From Chitinophagaceae bacterium (GTDB lineage Bacteria; Bacteroidota; Bacteroidia; Chitinophagales; Chitinophagaceae), in contig CANJQU010000007.1 of the NCBI GenBank assembly GCA_947476485.1, positions 1 to 64,000 of the forward strand: DNA of 64,000 nucleotides. Direction: 5' to 3'. A program made the position numbers and the translations under genes. Positions 52,939 through 62,600 of the stretch are shown in pieces (the first letter of the stretch is position 1; each line of letters begins with the position of its first letter). A model generated the notes under the pieces. The model worked only from the letters and a program-made list of their open reading frames with translations, was not told the DNA's origin and did no database searches.

Positions 52939-54759
52939 ATGAAAAATATATTGTTTGTTTTGTGTACGGGACTAGCTTCAATGACTGCACAGGCGCAGGA
53001 TTCCACTTATGCACGCCACATGCTTAAAAGTTATGACGAGGTGCTGCCACGCATTTCCGTTGACGTGAACTTTAAGTTTGGGACCTATAGCGGTACTCCA
53101 ACCTTTGTGGATATGAACGCAAACTATCCGAAGGTAATCACCAGCTTATCATCGCTGCAGCCTGTGTCGTTTTCAAGCTCGAATGTAACAGGCGGAGATC
53201 TGCAGTTAGGATACTTCTTTGGTAAAAAACATATGCTTGGGGTTGGTGTAGGGCTGCTTTATACCAGCTCTCAGAGCTACAATATAACGATGGCTGCGCC
53301 ATTTCATATTGAATACCAATCTACAGATGCCATGCCTACGCGCGACATTTTCCGGCAGCTGATCAGCTCAAACGGCCCGATAACTGAAAACGTAAAAAGC
53401 ACGAGTCTCAGCATCCCGATACTGGCTAAATTCAAGCACCAGTTTTCGAAAGAGTGGGGATTGTTTGCCGAGGCCGGCCCGATGTTCAGCATTATGTCTA
53501 CCAATAAAACAACGACCAACGCAACATTTGACTACGAAGCCATTTACCAGTTTTCGGCCGAAGGACAGGGCGTATATGACCCCAACAGCACGCCAGACAA
53601 GCACGACTGGCTGGTAACCAAGGCTGCATTTAATTTCAATAATAACTCAAACAGTCTGCCAAAAGTTGATTCCTATTTCAATATGCTTAAGAACCTGGGC
53701 TATAACGTAGGACTTAACCAGGCTCCTTCAAACAAGTCGAGGACTACCCATTACGATCCGTTCGCTATTGGCTTCCTGGTACAGGCGGGTGTATCATACC
53801 AGCTCAATTACCGTATGACCGCCAATATAGGCGGCTACTATAATTACCAGATGTACAAGAATTCAAATACCGATGCTTACCAGATCACGAATACCGTAGG
53901 CAGTTATTCATCTTTGACAAGCGGAATGAAGCAGGTTAATGTTCAGTCATATGGTATCACAGTAGGTATCCGTTATTTCATCGGGGCACCACGTGACATT
54001 GACGGAGATGGCATAGCAGATAAACATGATGATTGCCCGCTTGTATTCGGCTTTGCTGAATTTAATGGGTGTCCTGATACAGACGGAGATGGGGTGCCTG
54101 ACAAAGAAGACCGTTGTCCATATGACAAAGGCACCAAGCAAACAGCAGGCTGCCCCGACAGAGATGCTGATGGCATTCCGGATGACATAGACCATTGCCC
54201 TGATCTGACGGGTTCGTGGGCTACCGGCGGCTGCCCCGACCGTGACGGAGATGGCGTTGCTGATGATGACGACCTTTGTCCCGATGTGGCAGGTGTGAAG
54301 AAATTCCATGGCTGCGCGACCGACTCCTCTTTAAGGACCTCGGCTATGGCTGTAACCGGGGCTGCCCCTGGCGCACCGACGCCTGTGGTTGCGTACCAGG
54401 CTTCGCACGTAGAACTTTCAAAGAGTGTGATCCACTTCGAATACAGGAAGGCAGACATTTCGGATAAGGACTACCCTGCCCTGGATGAAGTAACCGAACA
54501 CCTGAAAAAGGACAAAACGCTTATTGTATATATCAGCGGTCATACGGATGATGTAGGTTCTTATCAGACCAACATGATGTTATCATTTGCACGCGCCGAG
54601 ATGGTTCAGAAATATCTGGTTTATAAAGGTATAAGCAAGAGCAGGGTGATCATCAGCGGAATGGGTAAAATTGACCCGGTAATTGCTAATGACTCGCCTG
54701 AAAACCGAGCTAAGAACAGGCGTATAGAAATGCGCTTGCTGATGCCGATCAGCAAATAA
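52939..54759 (+). CDS. OmpA-family outer-membrane protein with TSP3 calcium-type repeats
   Basis: 606 aa with a signal peptide (KNILFVLCTGLASMTAQAQ). The first 350 residues are beta-barrel-like. Four thrombospondin type-3-like repeats follow (DIDGDGIADKHDDCP, DTDGDGVPDKEDRCP, DRDADGIPDDIDHCP, DRDGDGVADDDDLCP), likely binding calcium. The C-terminus (about 490-600) is an OmpA peptidoglycan-binding domain (ISGHTDDVGSYQTN, NRAKNRRIEMRL). It probably anchors the surface complex to the cell wall. Co-transcribed with the giant protein upstream, so it may hold or help display that adhesin. Confidence 0.92.
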   Translation: MKNILFVLCTGLASMTAQAQDSTYARHMLKSYDEVLPRISVDVNFKFGTYSGTPTFVDMNANYPKVITSLSSLQPVSFSSSNVTGGDLQLGYFFGKKHMLGVGVGLLYTSSQSYNITMAAPFHIEYQSTDAMPTRDIFRQLISSNGPITENVKSTSLSIPILAKFKHQFSKEWGLFAEAGPMFSIMSTNKTTTNATFDYEAIYQFSAEGQGVYDPNSTPDKHDWLVTKAAFNFNNNSNSLPKVDSYFNMLKNLGYNVGLNQAPSNKSRTTHYDPFAIGFLVQAGVSYQLNYRMTANIGGYYNYQMYKNSNTDAYQITNTVGSYSSLTSGMKQVNVQSYGITVGIRYFIGAPRDIDGDGIADKHDDCPLVFGFAEFNGCPDTDGDGVPDKEDRCPYDKGTKQTAGCPDRDADGIPDDIDHCPDLTGSWATGGCPDRDGDGVADDDDLCPDVAGVKKFHGCATDSSLRTSAMAVTGAAPGAPTPVVAYQASHVELSKSVIHFEYRKADISDKDYPALDEVTEHLKKDKTLIVYISGHTDDVGSYQTNMMLSFARAEMVQKYLVYKGISKSRVIISGMGKIDPVIANDSPENRAKNRRIEMRLLMPISK

Positions 54760-54781
54760 TCGTTATAGTCTGTATTTTCAG

Positions 54782-54813
54782 AACGGGGTGGTTTTTGACC
54801 GCCCCGTTTTTTT
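54782..54813 (+). terminator. Rho-independent terminator after the OmpA gene
   Basis: AACGGGG (54782-54788) pairs with CCCCGTT (54802-54808), extended inward by a G-U and two G-C pairs, with a 7-base loop and then seven T. It starts about 22 bases after the stop codon, ending the giant-protein/OmpA unit. Confidence 0.9.
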
Positions 54814-55086
54814 GTGCGAGCCTGAAGTCGAATACCAAAAAGTTAATAGAAAGCTGGGCTATTGTGAAGGGAAAGCATAATGTAGAGGACGGTATGCACT
54901 CCTTTAAGAAGGCAATTCAGGTGCGACAAGGGATTCAGTGGAGGAAGGATTATCCGTACAGACGCCGATAGTCCGACTGGAAACAGACTATCGCGTTATC
55001 AAAAGTATAAGCGCAGCAACACACGTATTTAAGGTTTCAGGAATAAAGCTAAGGCAGGAGTACGAATATGAGTGACCATTCAGACC
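54814..55086. other. Intergenic stretch with a possible gene remnant
   Basis: No confident gene. A 55-codon frame on the plus strand (54908-55075) lacks a start codon, but its last part reads like protein (VRLETDYRVIKSISAATHVF). An overlapping frame just before it reads KLIESWAIVKGKHNVEDGM up to 54969. Together they could be a frameshifted remnant. A small hairpin (CGATAGTC at 54966 with GACTATCG at 54986) lies inside. Confidence 0.3.
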
Positions 55087-55128
55087 AAAAAAAAATATGG
55101 TAGAATAATCGGAGTGATCATTCTACCA
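55087..55128 (-). terminator. Rho-independent terminator after the PKD gene
   Basis: On the minus strand a 9-bp stem (TGGTAGAAT with ATTCTACCA, at 55098-55106 and 55120-55128) is followed by TATTTTTTTTT. It lies about 45 bases downstream of the PKD gene stop, so it ends that transcript. Confidence 0.85.
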
Positions 55129-55170
55129 CAAAAACCTAAGAAGCTTTACTATTATTCGGAGCGGAGCAGA

Positions 55171-55671
55171 CTAGTGTTTTATTTCGGTCGGTCCGTTATC
55201 CGTAGGCAATGCATCATCGCCACCGCCAGTATGCGGACGCGGTTTCGGCTTAGCATGTGCTTCGGGGGCAGGCGCTTTCTTTTCCACCTTAGGCGCCTCA
55301 ACTACAGGCTTTACGGTATCCACTACAAGCTTCGGAGCCTCCAATACTAATATTTCCTTAGAAGAATCGACTAGTGGTCCAAAGGTTCCACCAGTGATGG
55401 TAACCGTAACTCTATGCTTACCTATATCAAGGAAGGTATGTGTGCCCGTCCTTTTATTGCTCGGCTCTGAGTCTCCAAACTCCCATTTCCAGCTAACCGC
55501 TCCTTTAGTATTGTCGGTAAATGTAATGCTGTCACCAACAAATATCTTGTCTTTGTCGATAATAAAAGAAGGCGTTACTGTGGCGTGAGATGCAGATGCT
55601 TTTTTCATAAAAAAAACAGAAATCGCTGCCGCATTGACTATCGCTATCATTAGAAGAATTCTCTTATCCAT
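55171..55671 (-). CDS. Membrane-anchored PKD-domain protein with Pro/Lys-rich tail
   Basis: 166 aa. An N-terminal membrane anchor (RILLMIAIVNAAAISVFFM) is followed by one PKD domain (about 35-110; DSITFTDNTKGAVSWKWEFGD, THTFLDIGKHRVTVTIT). A disordered tail rich in Pro, Lys, Glu and Ala (about 115-150) ends in GGGDDALPTDNGPTEIKH. It should face the periplasm. Small proteins of this type can contact peptidoglycan or envelope complexes. It stands 10 kb from the T6SS operon, so a link is only a guess. Single-gene unit with its own terminator. Confidence 0.78.
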   Translation of the reverse strand: MDKRILLMIAIVNAAAISVFFMKKASASHATVTPSFIIDKDKIFVGDSITFTDNTKGAVSWKWEFGDSEPSNKRTGTHTFLDIGKHRVTVTITGGTFGPLVDSSKEILVLEAPKLVVDTVKPVVEAPKVEKKAPAPEAHAKPKPRPHTGGGDDALPTDNGPTEIKH

Positions 55672-55838
55672 TTCGATTGCCTAAAATTAAGTATACCTGA
55701 AAATAGTGCCCTCCAAATACGGATGCACTTTCCTAATTAACAAATGTATTGAAAGTATCAGAAATTAAAAAGAAACCCGAAAAAGAAATGCAAACGGGAA
55801 AGCAACAAACATTGAGCCCTAACCACCGTAACAACATA

Positions 55839-56216
55839 TTAAATATTACACAACGCGGCGATCTTCGCAAATGAATCCTCATCTCTGAGCACATATTCTT
55901 CTGCGCCCTTGGTGATGGTTTGCAATGCCGTGCCATAAGCTTCCTGTCCTGAAAGCATGATAACACGAATGCTCCTGTCTTCCTTTTTTATAGCTTCCAG
56001 TATTTTCATTCCGTTTGCGGCATCCTTATGCACAGAATTGAGGTTATAATCAAGTATCACAATGTCGGGCCCTTCATACAAATGCTGAAGGCATTCCTCG
56101 CCGGTACTAAAACGCAGCACTGTGTGATGTGTATTGGCGGTAAGGTAATCCTCCATTGCCATAGACATCATCTCAACATCATCAACAACAAAAATTTTCT
56201 TCACTTTCTTACTCAT
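55839..56216 (-). CDS. Single-domain response regulator (CheY-like receiver)
   Basis: 125 aa from the ATG at 56216 (the 144-aa frame adds an unrelated N-terminus). Receiver landmarks are present: acidic pair Asp12-Asp13 in IFVVDD, phospho-acceptor Asp56 in DIVILDYNL, the Ser of VIMLSGQE and the Lys of TITKGAEEY. No output domain, so it acts by binding a partner or in a phosphorelay. No kinase is adjacent; the ATPase-less and complete PAS kinases at 9.4-11.7 kb are distant candidates only. Confidence 0.88.
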   Translation of the reverse strand: MSKKVKKIFVVDDVEMMSMAMEDYLTANTHHTVLRFSTGEECLQHLYEGPDIVILDYNLNSVHKDAANGMKILEAIKKEDRSIRVIMLSGQEAYGTALQTITKGAEEYVLRDEDSFAKIAALCNI

Positions 56217-56348
56217 ACAGATATTCAGGATTATCAACGAATTTATGATATTTTCTTGTTTCCGAGCACTCATCTTTCATTTCCACCTACAAATATCAGC
56301 AAAATAATTCCATGGTAGCATTTTTGTATACACACTGAAAAGATCGCT

Positions 56349-57323
56349 ATGAACATTAGAGCAAAAGGACGTGACATATGGGAGATACTGGTCAATTCTT
56401 TTAACGGATTTCTTGACCATAAAGTAACCAAACTCAGTGGCTCTCTGGCATATTCTACGATATTCTCCATGGGGCCGCTGCTCGTAGTGATCATTTCATT
56501 GTGCGGATTGTTTCTGGGTCGGGATGCGGCACAAGACAAAGTATATCAAACGCTGGAAGGCTTCCTGGGAAGTAATGCAGCGACAGAGCTACAGGATATT
56601 ATCAAGAAAGCGGCAATAAGCGGCAATAGCGGCATTGCCGTGGTAATTGGCGGCATAGCGCTGGTGATCGGGGCCACATCTATATTCAGCGAGATACAGG
56701 ACTCTGTAAATGACATATGGGGCATAAAACCCAAGCCCAAAAAAGGATGGGTGAAAATGCTGCGCAACAGGTTCCTCTCGTTTTCAGTCATAGTAGGCCT
56801 GGGGTTTCTGCTGCTTGTATCACTCGCCCTAACGTCCCTGATAGACGGATTCAGCCAAAAACTACAAACTTATTTCGCTAATTCTACAGTTGTAATTTTC
56901 TATATTATCAACCAGGCGCTCACAGTTACTGTCGTGGCTCTTACTTTTGCGGCTATTTTTAAAGTACTTCCTGACGCAAATATTAAATGGAAGGACGTAG
57001 TCGTAGGTTCATTAGTGACCATGTTTCTTTTTATGGTCGGCAAAACCGCTATTTCCGTGTACATCAGCAAAAGCAACGTGGGCAGCACATATGGCGCTAT
57101 GGGCTCGCTTGTCATACTGCTTCTTTGGGTATACTATTCGTCCATTATACTATATTTCGGGGCGGAGTTTACAAAGGCATATGCGGTTAAGTACGGTGAC
57201 GAAATAAAACCTAATGCCTATGCAGTAACCATGCAGCAAGTAGAAGTAGAAACGGGTAAGGCATCAATTCGGGAAAAGGAAAACATGGTTCAACCAGATG
57301 TGGTAGCAAAAGCCAAAAAGTAA
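56349..57323 (+). CDS. YihY/BrkB-family inner-membrane protein
   Basis: 324 aa with six or so membrane helices. The family start is DIWEILVNSFNGFLDHKVTK followed by LAYSTIFSMGPLLVVI. Middle helices include GIAVVIGGIALVIGATSIF and the conserved GIKPKPKKGWVKMLRNRFLS loop; the end has YGAMGSLVILLLWVYYSSII and AEFTKAYA. Function of the family is not settled (once called ribonuclease BN in error). It stands alone on the plus strand and ends 9 bases from the convergent tamL gene. Confidence 0.88.
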   Translation: MNIRAKGRDIWEILVNSFNGFLDHKVTKLSGSLAYSTIFSMGPLLVVIISLCGLFLGRDAAQDKVYQTLEGFLGSNAATELQDIIKKAAISGNSGIAVVIGGIALVIGATSIFSEIQDSVNDIWGIKPKPKKGWVKMLRNRFLSFSVIVGLGFLLLVSLALTSLIDGFSQKLQTYFANSTVVIFYIINQALTVTVVALTFAAIFKVLPDANIKWKDVVVGSLVTMFLFMVGKTAISVYISKSNVGSTYGAMGSLVILLLWVYYSSIILYFGAEFTKAYAVKYGDEIKPNAYAVTMQQVEVETGKASIREKENMVQPDVVAKAKK

Positions 57324-57332
57324 CATTATTGT

Positions 57333-59642
57333 TTAAAAAGGATAGCCAATAGCAATGTTTAATACCATATTATTTCTCCTCCATGCGGAACTACTAAAAT
57401 CTATCTTATCAATTACCCACCCATTATTTTCAGAGACCCAAGGCTTATGAACCGGCATTCCCAGATCAAGCCGCAGGATCAATATCTTAAAATCAAACCT
57501 AAGGCCGACCCCTATGTCTGCTGCAAATTCCCGGTAAAAATCTGATGTGAATGTTCCCCCGGGAAAGGCCTCATTTTTGTTATAAAGCCATATGTTGCCC
57601 ATATCAAAAAATAGGGCCGCATTGATAAATCGATATACCTTCTGACGCAATTCCAGGTTCGCTTCCATTTTCAGGTCGCCAAGTGTAGCCAGGTATTTAT
57701 TAGTATTGTAAATACTGTATTCATTGAAAGTTCCAGGACCAACCAATCGCGAGGGAAACCCACGCAAATCACTGTTACCGCCGGCCCAGAATTGCTTAAC
57801 ATTTGGCAGTTGAGCCGAATTTCCATACGGTATGCCTACGCCAGCCATTACACGCGCAGCTATAGTAGACAACGCTGATAAGCGCAGATAGTAGCGAAAA
57901 TCTGGCTGCAACTTTATATATTGGGCATAAGTTGCGCCTAATATTTCCTGCGGGTTATTTTTAATGTCTGCACGCTGCGCCAAACCAAGAATATTTCCAG
58001 AAAGATCGATGAGACCGTCGAAGTAAATTGAATGAGTTCTCAGCGGACCATTCTGAGAGTTGTATGTGAACTCGTATGTAGGCCCTAAAATAATACCATC
58101 AAAGATCAGATTACCGTATAGCAAATTCAGGTTTTCAGTATTTCCCAGCGTATCTGTTTTTACATAAGTGAAATTGAACGGATAAAGTTGGTGCTCTTTA
58201 TGAAGCCCTTCCTTCCAGGCGTAACCATAAGAGGCCGTATAAGAGCTAATACGCAGCAGCCTGGATTCCGATTCGTAATTATATTTCAGCTTGATAACAG
58301 ACCGCGGCAAGTACCTGCTTGCGGATTGAACATTAAAGAATGGTACAAGGAAGCGGGGAAATGATAAATTCATTTCCGCCCCGAGATTATAAATATCCGG
58401 CTGTTTGACCGGGCCACTGTATTGTGCTTCATAGCCGCCATGTATTTTAAAAAGCAGTTGCTCCGCTCCTTTGAAGGCATTCCGGTTTCGCCAGCTTATA
58501 CTAGCTTCCGAACCCGCCCGGTTATCATTTTGCGTCAGCGCACCTAATTCAAAACGCAACGACTTTTTAGGATAAGAAGTGAGGTAATAATATACGTCGA
58601 GCAGTGAATCGCCAACGGGCTCAAAACGATTTTTCACAAATTTAAAGACGCCCATATTTACCAACCTGCTCAATGAAATATTCTGCGGATCGAGACTGTA
58701 TTTTTCCCCCTTATCAAAATCCATAGCCTGGGAAAAAATAACAGGCCTAAACATTTTTTTGTTGTCTATAACCTGATAGCTGTCCACAACAACGGCATTC
58801 GTTTTACTTGTATCCTCGCTGCGTCCCCGCATGTTGTAATTTGCATAGATGTATATATCATTTATTGAATATACATTGTACACTTCCGGAGGAATTTCTC
58901 TGTGTTTGAGCTTCACATACATATTCACTTTGTTGCCGCCTATGGAACTGTCAACTATAACAAGTATATAATCCGGCTTGAAATAGAAATACCCCAACTC
59001 TTTTAAATTCCTGTCTATCCGAGTGCGCTCTGCTTTTATCAGATCCAGGTTGTAGGGTGAACCCGGCGTCAGCAGTGTTTTTGAAAATGCACTTTCAATA
59101 TCGTTTGATATTGCACTTGAATCCTTTCTGAAGAAAACCTGGTTTATGACGTACTGTGGTCCCGTAGTAACGTCAAATACAGCAGTCGATTTCTTCTTTT
59201 TATTCGTGTTCATTTTCGCCGCAACAGTAGCATGGAAAAAACCTCTGTTTTGCAGCAGGTTTACCATAATATCTCTATTGTTGTTCAGGTGTACGCTGCT
59301 GACCAACACCGGCGGCTCACCCACCCTGTTTCGCAGCCATGGACGGAGACCTTTCTTCCGTTTAGTATCGCCAGCAAAGTTGTACAGAGATAGTTTCACA
59401 CGGGCACCCAGCGTTTTGGTATTGGTCTTTGGCCTAACTGCGCCCGTAAGATCTGTTATTAGTACTTTTCTTTCCTTCTGGCTTGCCTCGTGGTCATTTA
59501 TATGTACCTGACTTCCTTTAAACAATGATTCTCCGGCAGGCAAATGCCTGCTGTTGCTGCAAGCAGCAAGGACACAGCAAAACATAAGTGCAATTATTAC
59601 GGATAATATTTCCTTTTTTCTGGATAGCTGCATACTGATCAT
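57333..59642 (-). CDS. tamL: TamL-type Omp85 outer-membrane lipoprotein (BamA/TamA family)
   Basis: 769 aa. A lipobox (VLAACSNSRHLPAGE, Cys28) marks the lipoprotein form of TamA found in Bacteroidota. POTRA-type domains occupy about 30-320, including NRGFFHATVAAKMNTNKK and NLKELGYFYFKPDYIL. The C-terminal half is an Omp85 beta-barrel with the lid motif region FWAGGNSDLRGFPSRLVG and a final strand ending NMVLNIAIGYPF. It works with TamB in assembling or moving material to the outer membrane. The ATG overlaps the tamB stop codon (ATGA), so the two are translationally coupled. Confidence 0.88.
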   Translation of the reverse strand: MISMQLSRKKEILSVIIALMFCCVLAACSNSRHLPAGESLFKGSQVHINDHEASQKERKVLITDLTGAVRPKTNTKTLGARVKLSLYNFAGDTKRKKGLRPWLRNRVGEPPVLVSSVHLNNNRDIMVNLLQNRGFFHATVAAKMNTNKKKKSTAVFDVTTGPQYVINQVFFRKDSSAISNDIESAFSKTLLTPGSPYNLDLIKAERTRIDRNLKELGYFYFKPDYILVIVDSSIGGNKVNMYVKLKHREIPPEVYNVYSINDIYIYANYNMRGRSEDTSKTNAVVVDSYQVIDNKKMFRPVIFSQAMDFDKGEKYSLDPQNISLSRLVNMGVFKFVKNRFEPVGDSLLDVYYYLTSYPKKSLRFELGALTQNDNRAGSEASISWRNRNAFKGAEQLLFKIHGGYEAQYSGPVKQPDIYNLGAEMNLSFPRFLVPFFNVQSASRYLPRSVIKLKYNYESESRLLRISSYTASYGYAWKEGLHKEHQLYPFNFTYVKTDTLGNTENLNLLYGNLIFDGIILGPTYEFTYNSQNGPLRTHSIYFDGLIDLSGNILGLAQRADIKNNPQEILGATYAQYIKLQPDFRYYLRLSALSTIAARVMAGVGIPYGNSAQLPNVKQFWAGGNSDLRGFPSRLVGPGTFNEYSIYNTNKYLATLGDLKMEANLELRQKVYRFINAALFFDMGNIWLYNKNEAFPGGTFTSDFYREFAADIGVGLRFDFKILILRLDLGMPVHKPWVSENNGWVIDKIDFSSSAWRRNNMVLNIAIGYPF

Positions 59643-62600
59643 TTGAGGGCAGTGCTATCACTCCGCACTTTTTTTCTCTTTTTCAAAACGTTCTTAAAAT
59701 GATTGTAATCAAGGCTTACAATAAAGTTCAGTCCAGTTTCAGTCACAAAGCCTTGCAATACTCCCTCGTCATAATTTTTCCGGTATGCCCGAACAGTATA
59801 CCTGCCATCTGCAGACAATAAGTAATCGGCCGCAAGATTTGACGGCACAAGGTTGCTCTGACCATTATTTGCTGTCTGAGGCCCTTCCAACTCAAAGTCA
59901 TTTCCTATAGTTAGTTTCAACCGGTCATCAAGTAGTGTTTTTGAGGCTGCGAGATTCAAGTCGGTACGCTGGCGCAAATCGCCAGTTGTGTAGTCTTCCT
60001 TAGTTTGTACATCGGCAGTAATATCTATGCCCTTTACCAGCTTCCCTGCGAGTTGATTCAATTGCTCACCAATAAAAGTGCTAACGCTCTGCAGGGCGGT
60101 AAAGGCTACGCTAGTGGCAGTACCTGAGTTAAAAGGATCATCAGCAACAAAACGACTCAGGATCAGCACTGCGAATACCTGCTTGTTTAATTCGGACGTG
60201 TCCATACGGACCTGGCTAAGTTTGCCTTGTATCAACTCTATCTGATCTGCGGAAAGCGGATACACTTTATTTTCCGGCAATATCACATAAAAAGTAATTC
60301 CGGGCTTAAGCATAGCCCCCTTCAGATGGAGATCAACATTAAACGGTAAATTCTGTTTAAAATAATTCAACTGTGCAGGGTCAGGAACCTCACGTTGCAC
60401 AAGGTCGTAAGGCGCCACATTTGCCTCATACACTGCTGTTACATCAAGCATTGTTCCCTTGAGCGGATCGCCGGTAAACGTAATCGTACTTCCATCTTTA
60501 ATACTAAATTTTCGCTTGATAAAATTATAGTTGAGCTGGTACGCACCACTGTGAATGTCATAATTACCTGACAGCGTTACTACCCCACCCGGCGTCACCG
60601 CTGCGTTTAAGGAGGCTTCCCCTTTTACACTTAAAAAATCCCCCGAAGACTGGTCAATGATCAGGCTAAATTGTGCGCTTTTATCAACCGTAATATTCAC
60701 ATTTATATCAGACCCTGCGGCAAACTTACGCTTCACAACAGAATCCCGTTTTCTTGGCTTGAGTACATTTCGACGACTAGTATCTTTCATGTTTACAAAA
60801 ACCACTATACCCTTTGTGGACTGTATCTCCGGATTACTTTCCGGTGTCACCACTGTAAAATCAGTGCCTTTAAGAATTTTGAGGTACCCGTCAACCGAAG
60901 GCGCAGATGCGGTACCCTGAATATTAAGGTCTGTAGTTAATAAAAGGTCTCCATAAAAATTCTTATTGTCTGTCACCCTGGAATGCACTGCACGCCAGTT
61001 GCTAGCTTTTACTTTCATATCCAATTCCAAATTTGGCAGGTCAGCCGTATAGATGCGGCCGGTAAACACTGCTTTGTTATCAGCACTGTCGTGCAGCGTA
61101 AAATGGTCGAAAGTAATAGTGTTGTCGCTAAACACAATCTTCTCTGCCGGCATTTTAAAAGCTGCGTTCAACTGAGATATTGTAGTCGTAAGATTATCAG
61201 TATGAAGTGATCCGGCAAACAGGGGGGCCGTAGGTGTTCCACTTATTTTAAGATTACCACGCACATACCCGCTACTATTTTTGATCTGGTTCTGGGCTAT
61301 TGTTTCAAAAGTGCGAACGGACAACGCATTCACATCCAGGTCGAATTTGAAATCGTTGCCATCAACTGTTTGGAGGTAGTATGAACCATTCAATACAATA
61401 TCATTGCCCTGACCATTCAATGTAATTTTAGCGTCTAAAACATTATCTGAAGGGTTGGTAATTTGGGCATTAAGATCACCCAACGTATCGCGAAGAACTG
61501 ATAGCCCCTGTATACTGAGGTCACTCGTAAGTTGCAGTGCAGGAGACATGCGTTGTATGGTAACAGAACCGCCCAGCACACCGTTTATCAACAGCGAATC
61601 ACCTTTACTCATTACGCCAGTGATGTTTGCTAAAAGAAAATTGCCGATGTCAATTTTGAGCGGAGTATTCACGGCTGACTGTGCACTATTGGCTTTAAGA
61701 AATTGTCCTTTACTGCTGATCTCAAAGTTGTTGACGTAAAAGCCTCCATTAACGAATACTATCCGGTTAGACTCTGCAACGTCCCAAGCATCGTAATATA
61801 ATTTCAGTCCCTTCTGCAGCTTTACTATCTGAGTGTCCCCGGATCTTTGCATACTGGCAGACAACGCAAATTCTTCCTTTTTTGCATTATCCGAGAGACT
61901 AATGTTAGTTGTTATCGTATTCTGATCAAGATTACCATGAATATCGGCATACCATAGCTTAAATGCGCCGCTGCTTACCTCGTCTGCATTTATCTTGTAT
62001 GTAAACGCAGAATCAGCCCCCCTTATCTGTATAGTCCCATTTTGGATCATATTTGTTCCATACACCAGATTGGGAATGGCTACATTCAGGCTAAGATTGC
62101 GTGGTGTTAATGTACCATCCACGTGTACAGAATCAAAAGAAGTTAACCCTGGCAACAAACTATGCAGTAGAGGCTTATCTATGATGTGCGCAACGAGCTT
62201 CAGGTTATAGCTTGCGGGAATAGACGTGTCTTTTATTTTAACGGAGGATACACCCCCTATTGATTGTGAGTTATCATGCTTGGCCGCGATCGCCGCATTT
62301 TTAGCGCTGTCATTAACCGGAAATGTATAATGCCTGCTTATGTGGTCTTGTACTATCCCTGCTATCTTTGTAAGCGGTGTTTTGCCTGTTATTGTAGCCT
62401 GCATTACCTCGAGGTCTGCGATAATGTTCTGACCTGTATCAGCACTAGGACGAGATATGACATACATGCTATCTATATAGTATCTGCGACCGTTTGTGGT
62501 AACTACCGGTTGCCTCCATACAAACTCGCCACGAGGATAATCCGGATTAAGCTCCGGAAAATCGGCATGTATGATGCCGCGGGTGCGCAACTCAGTACTG

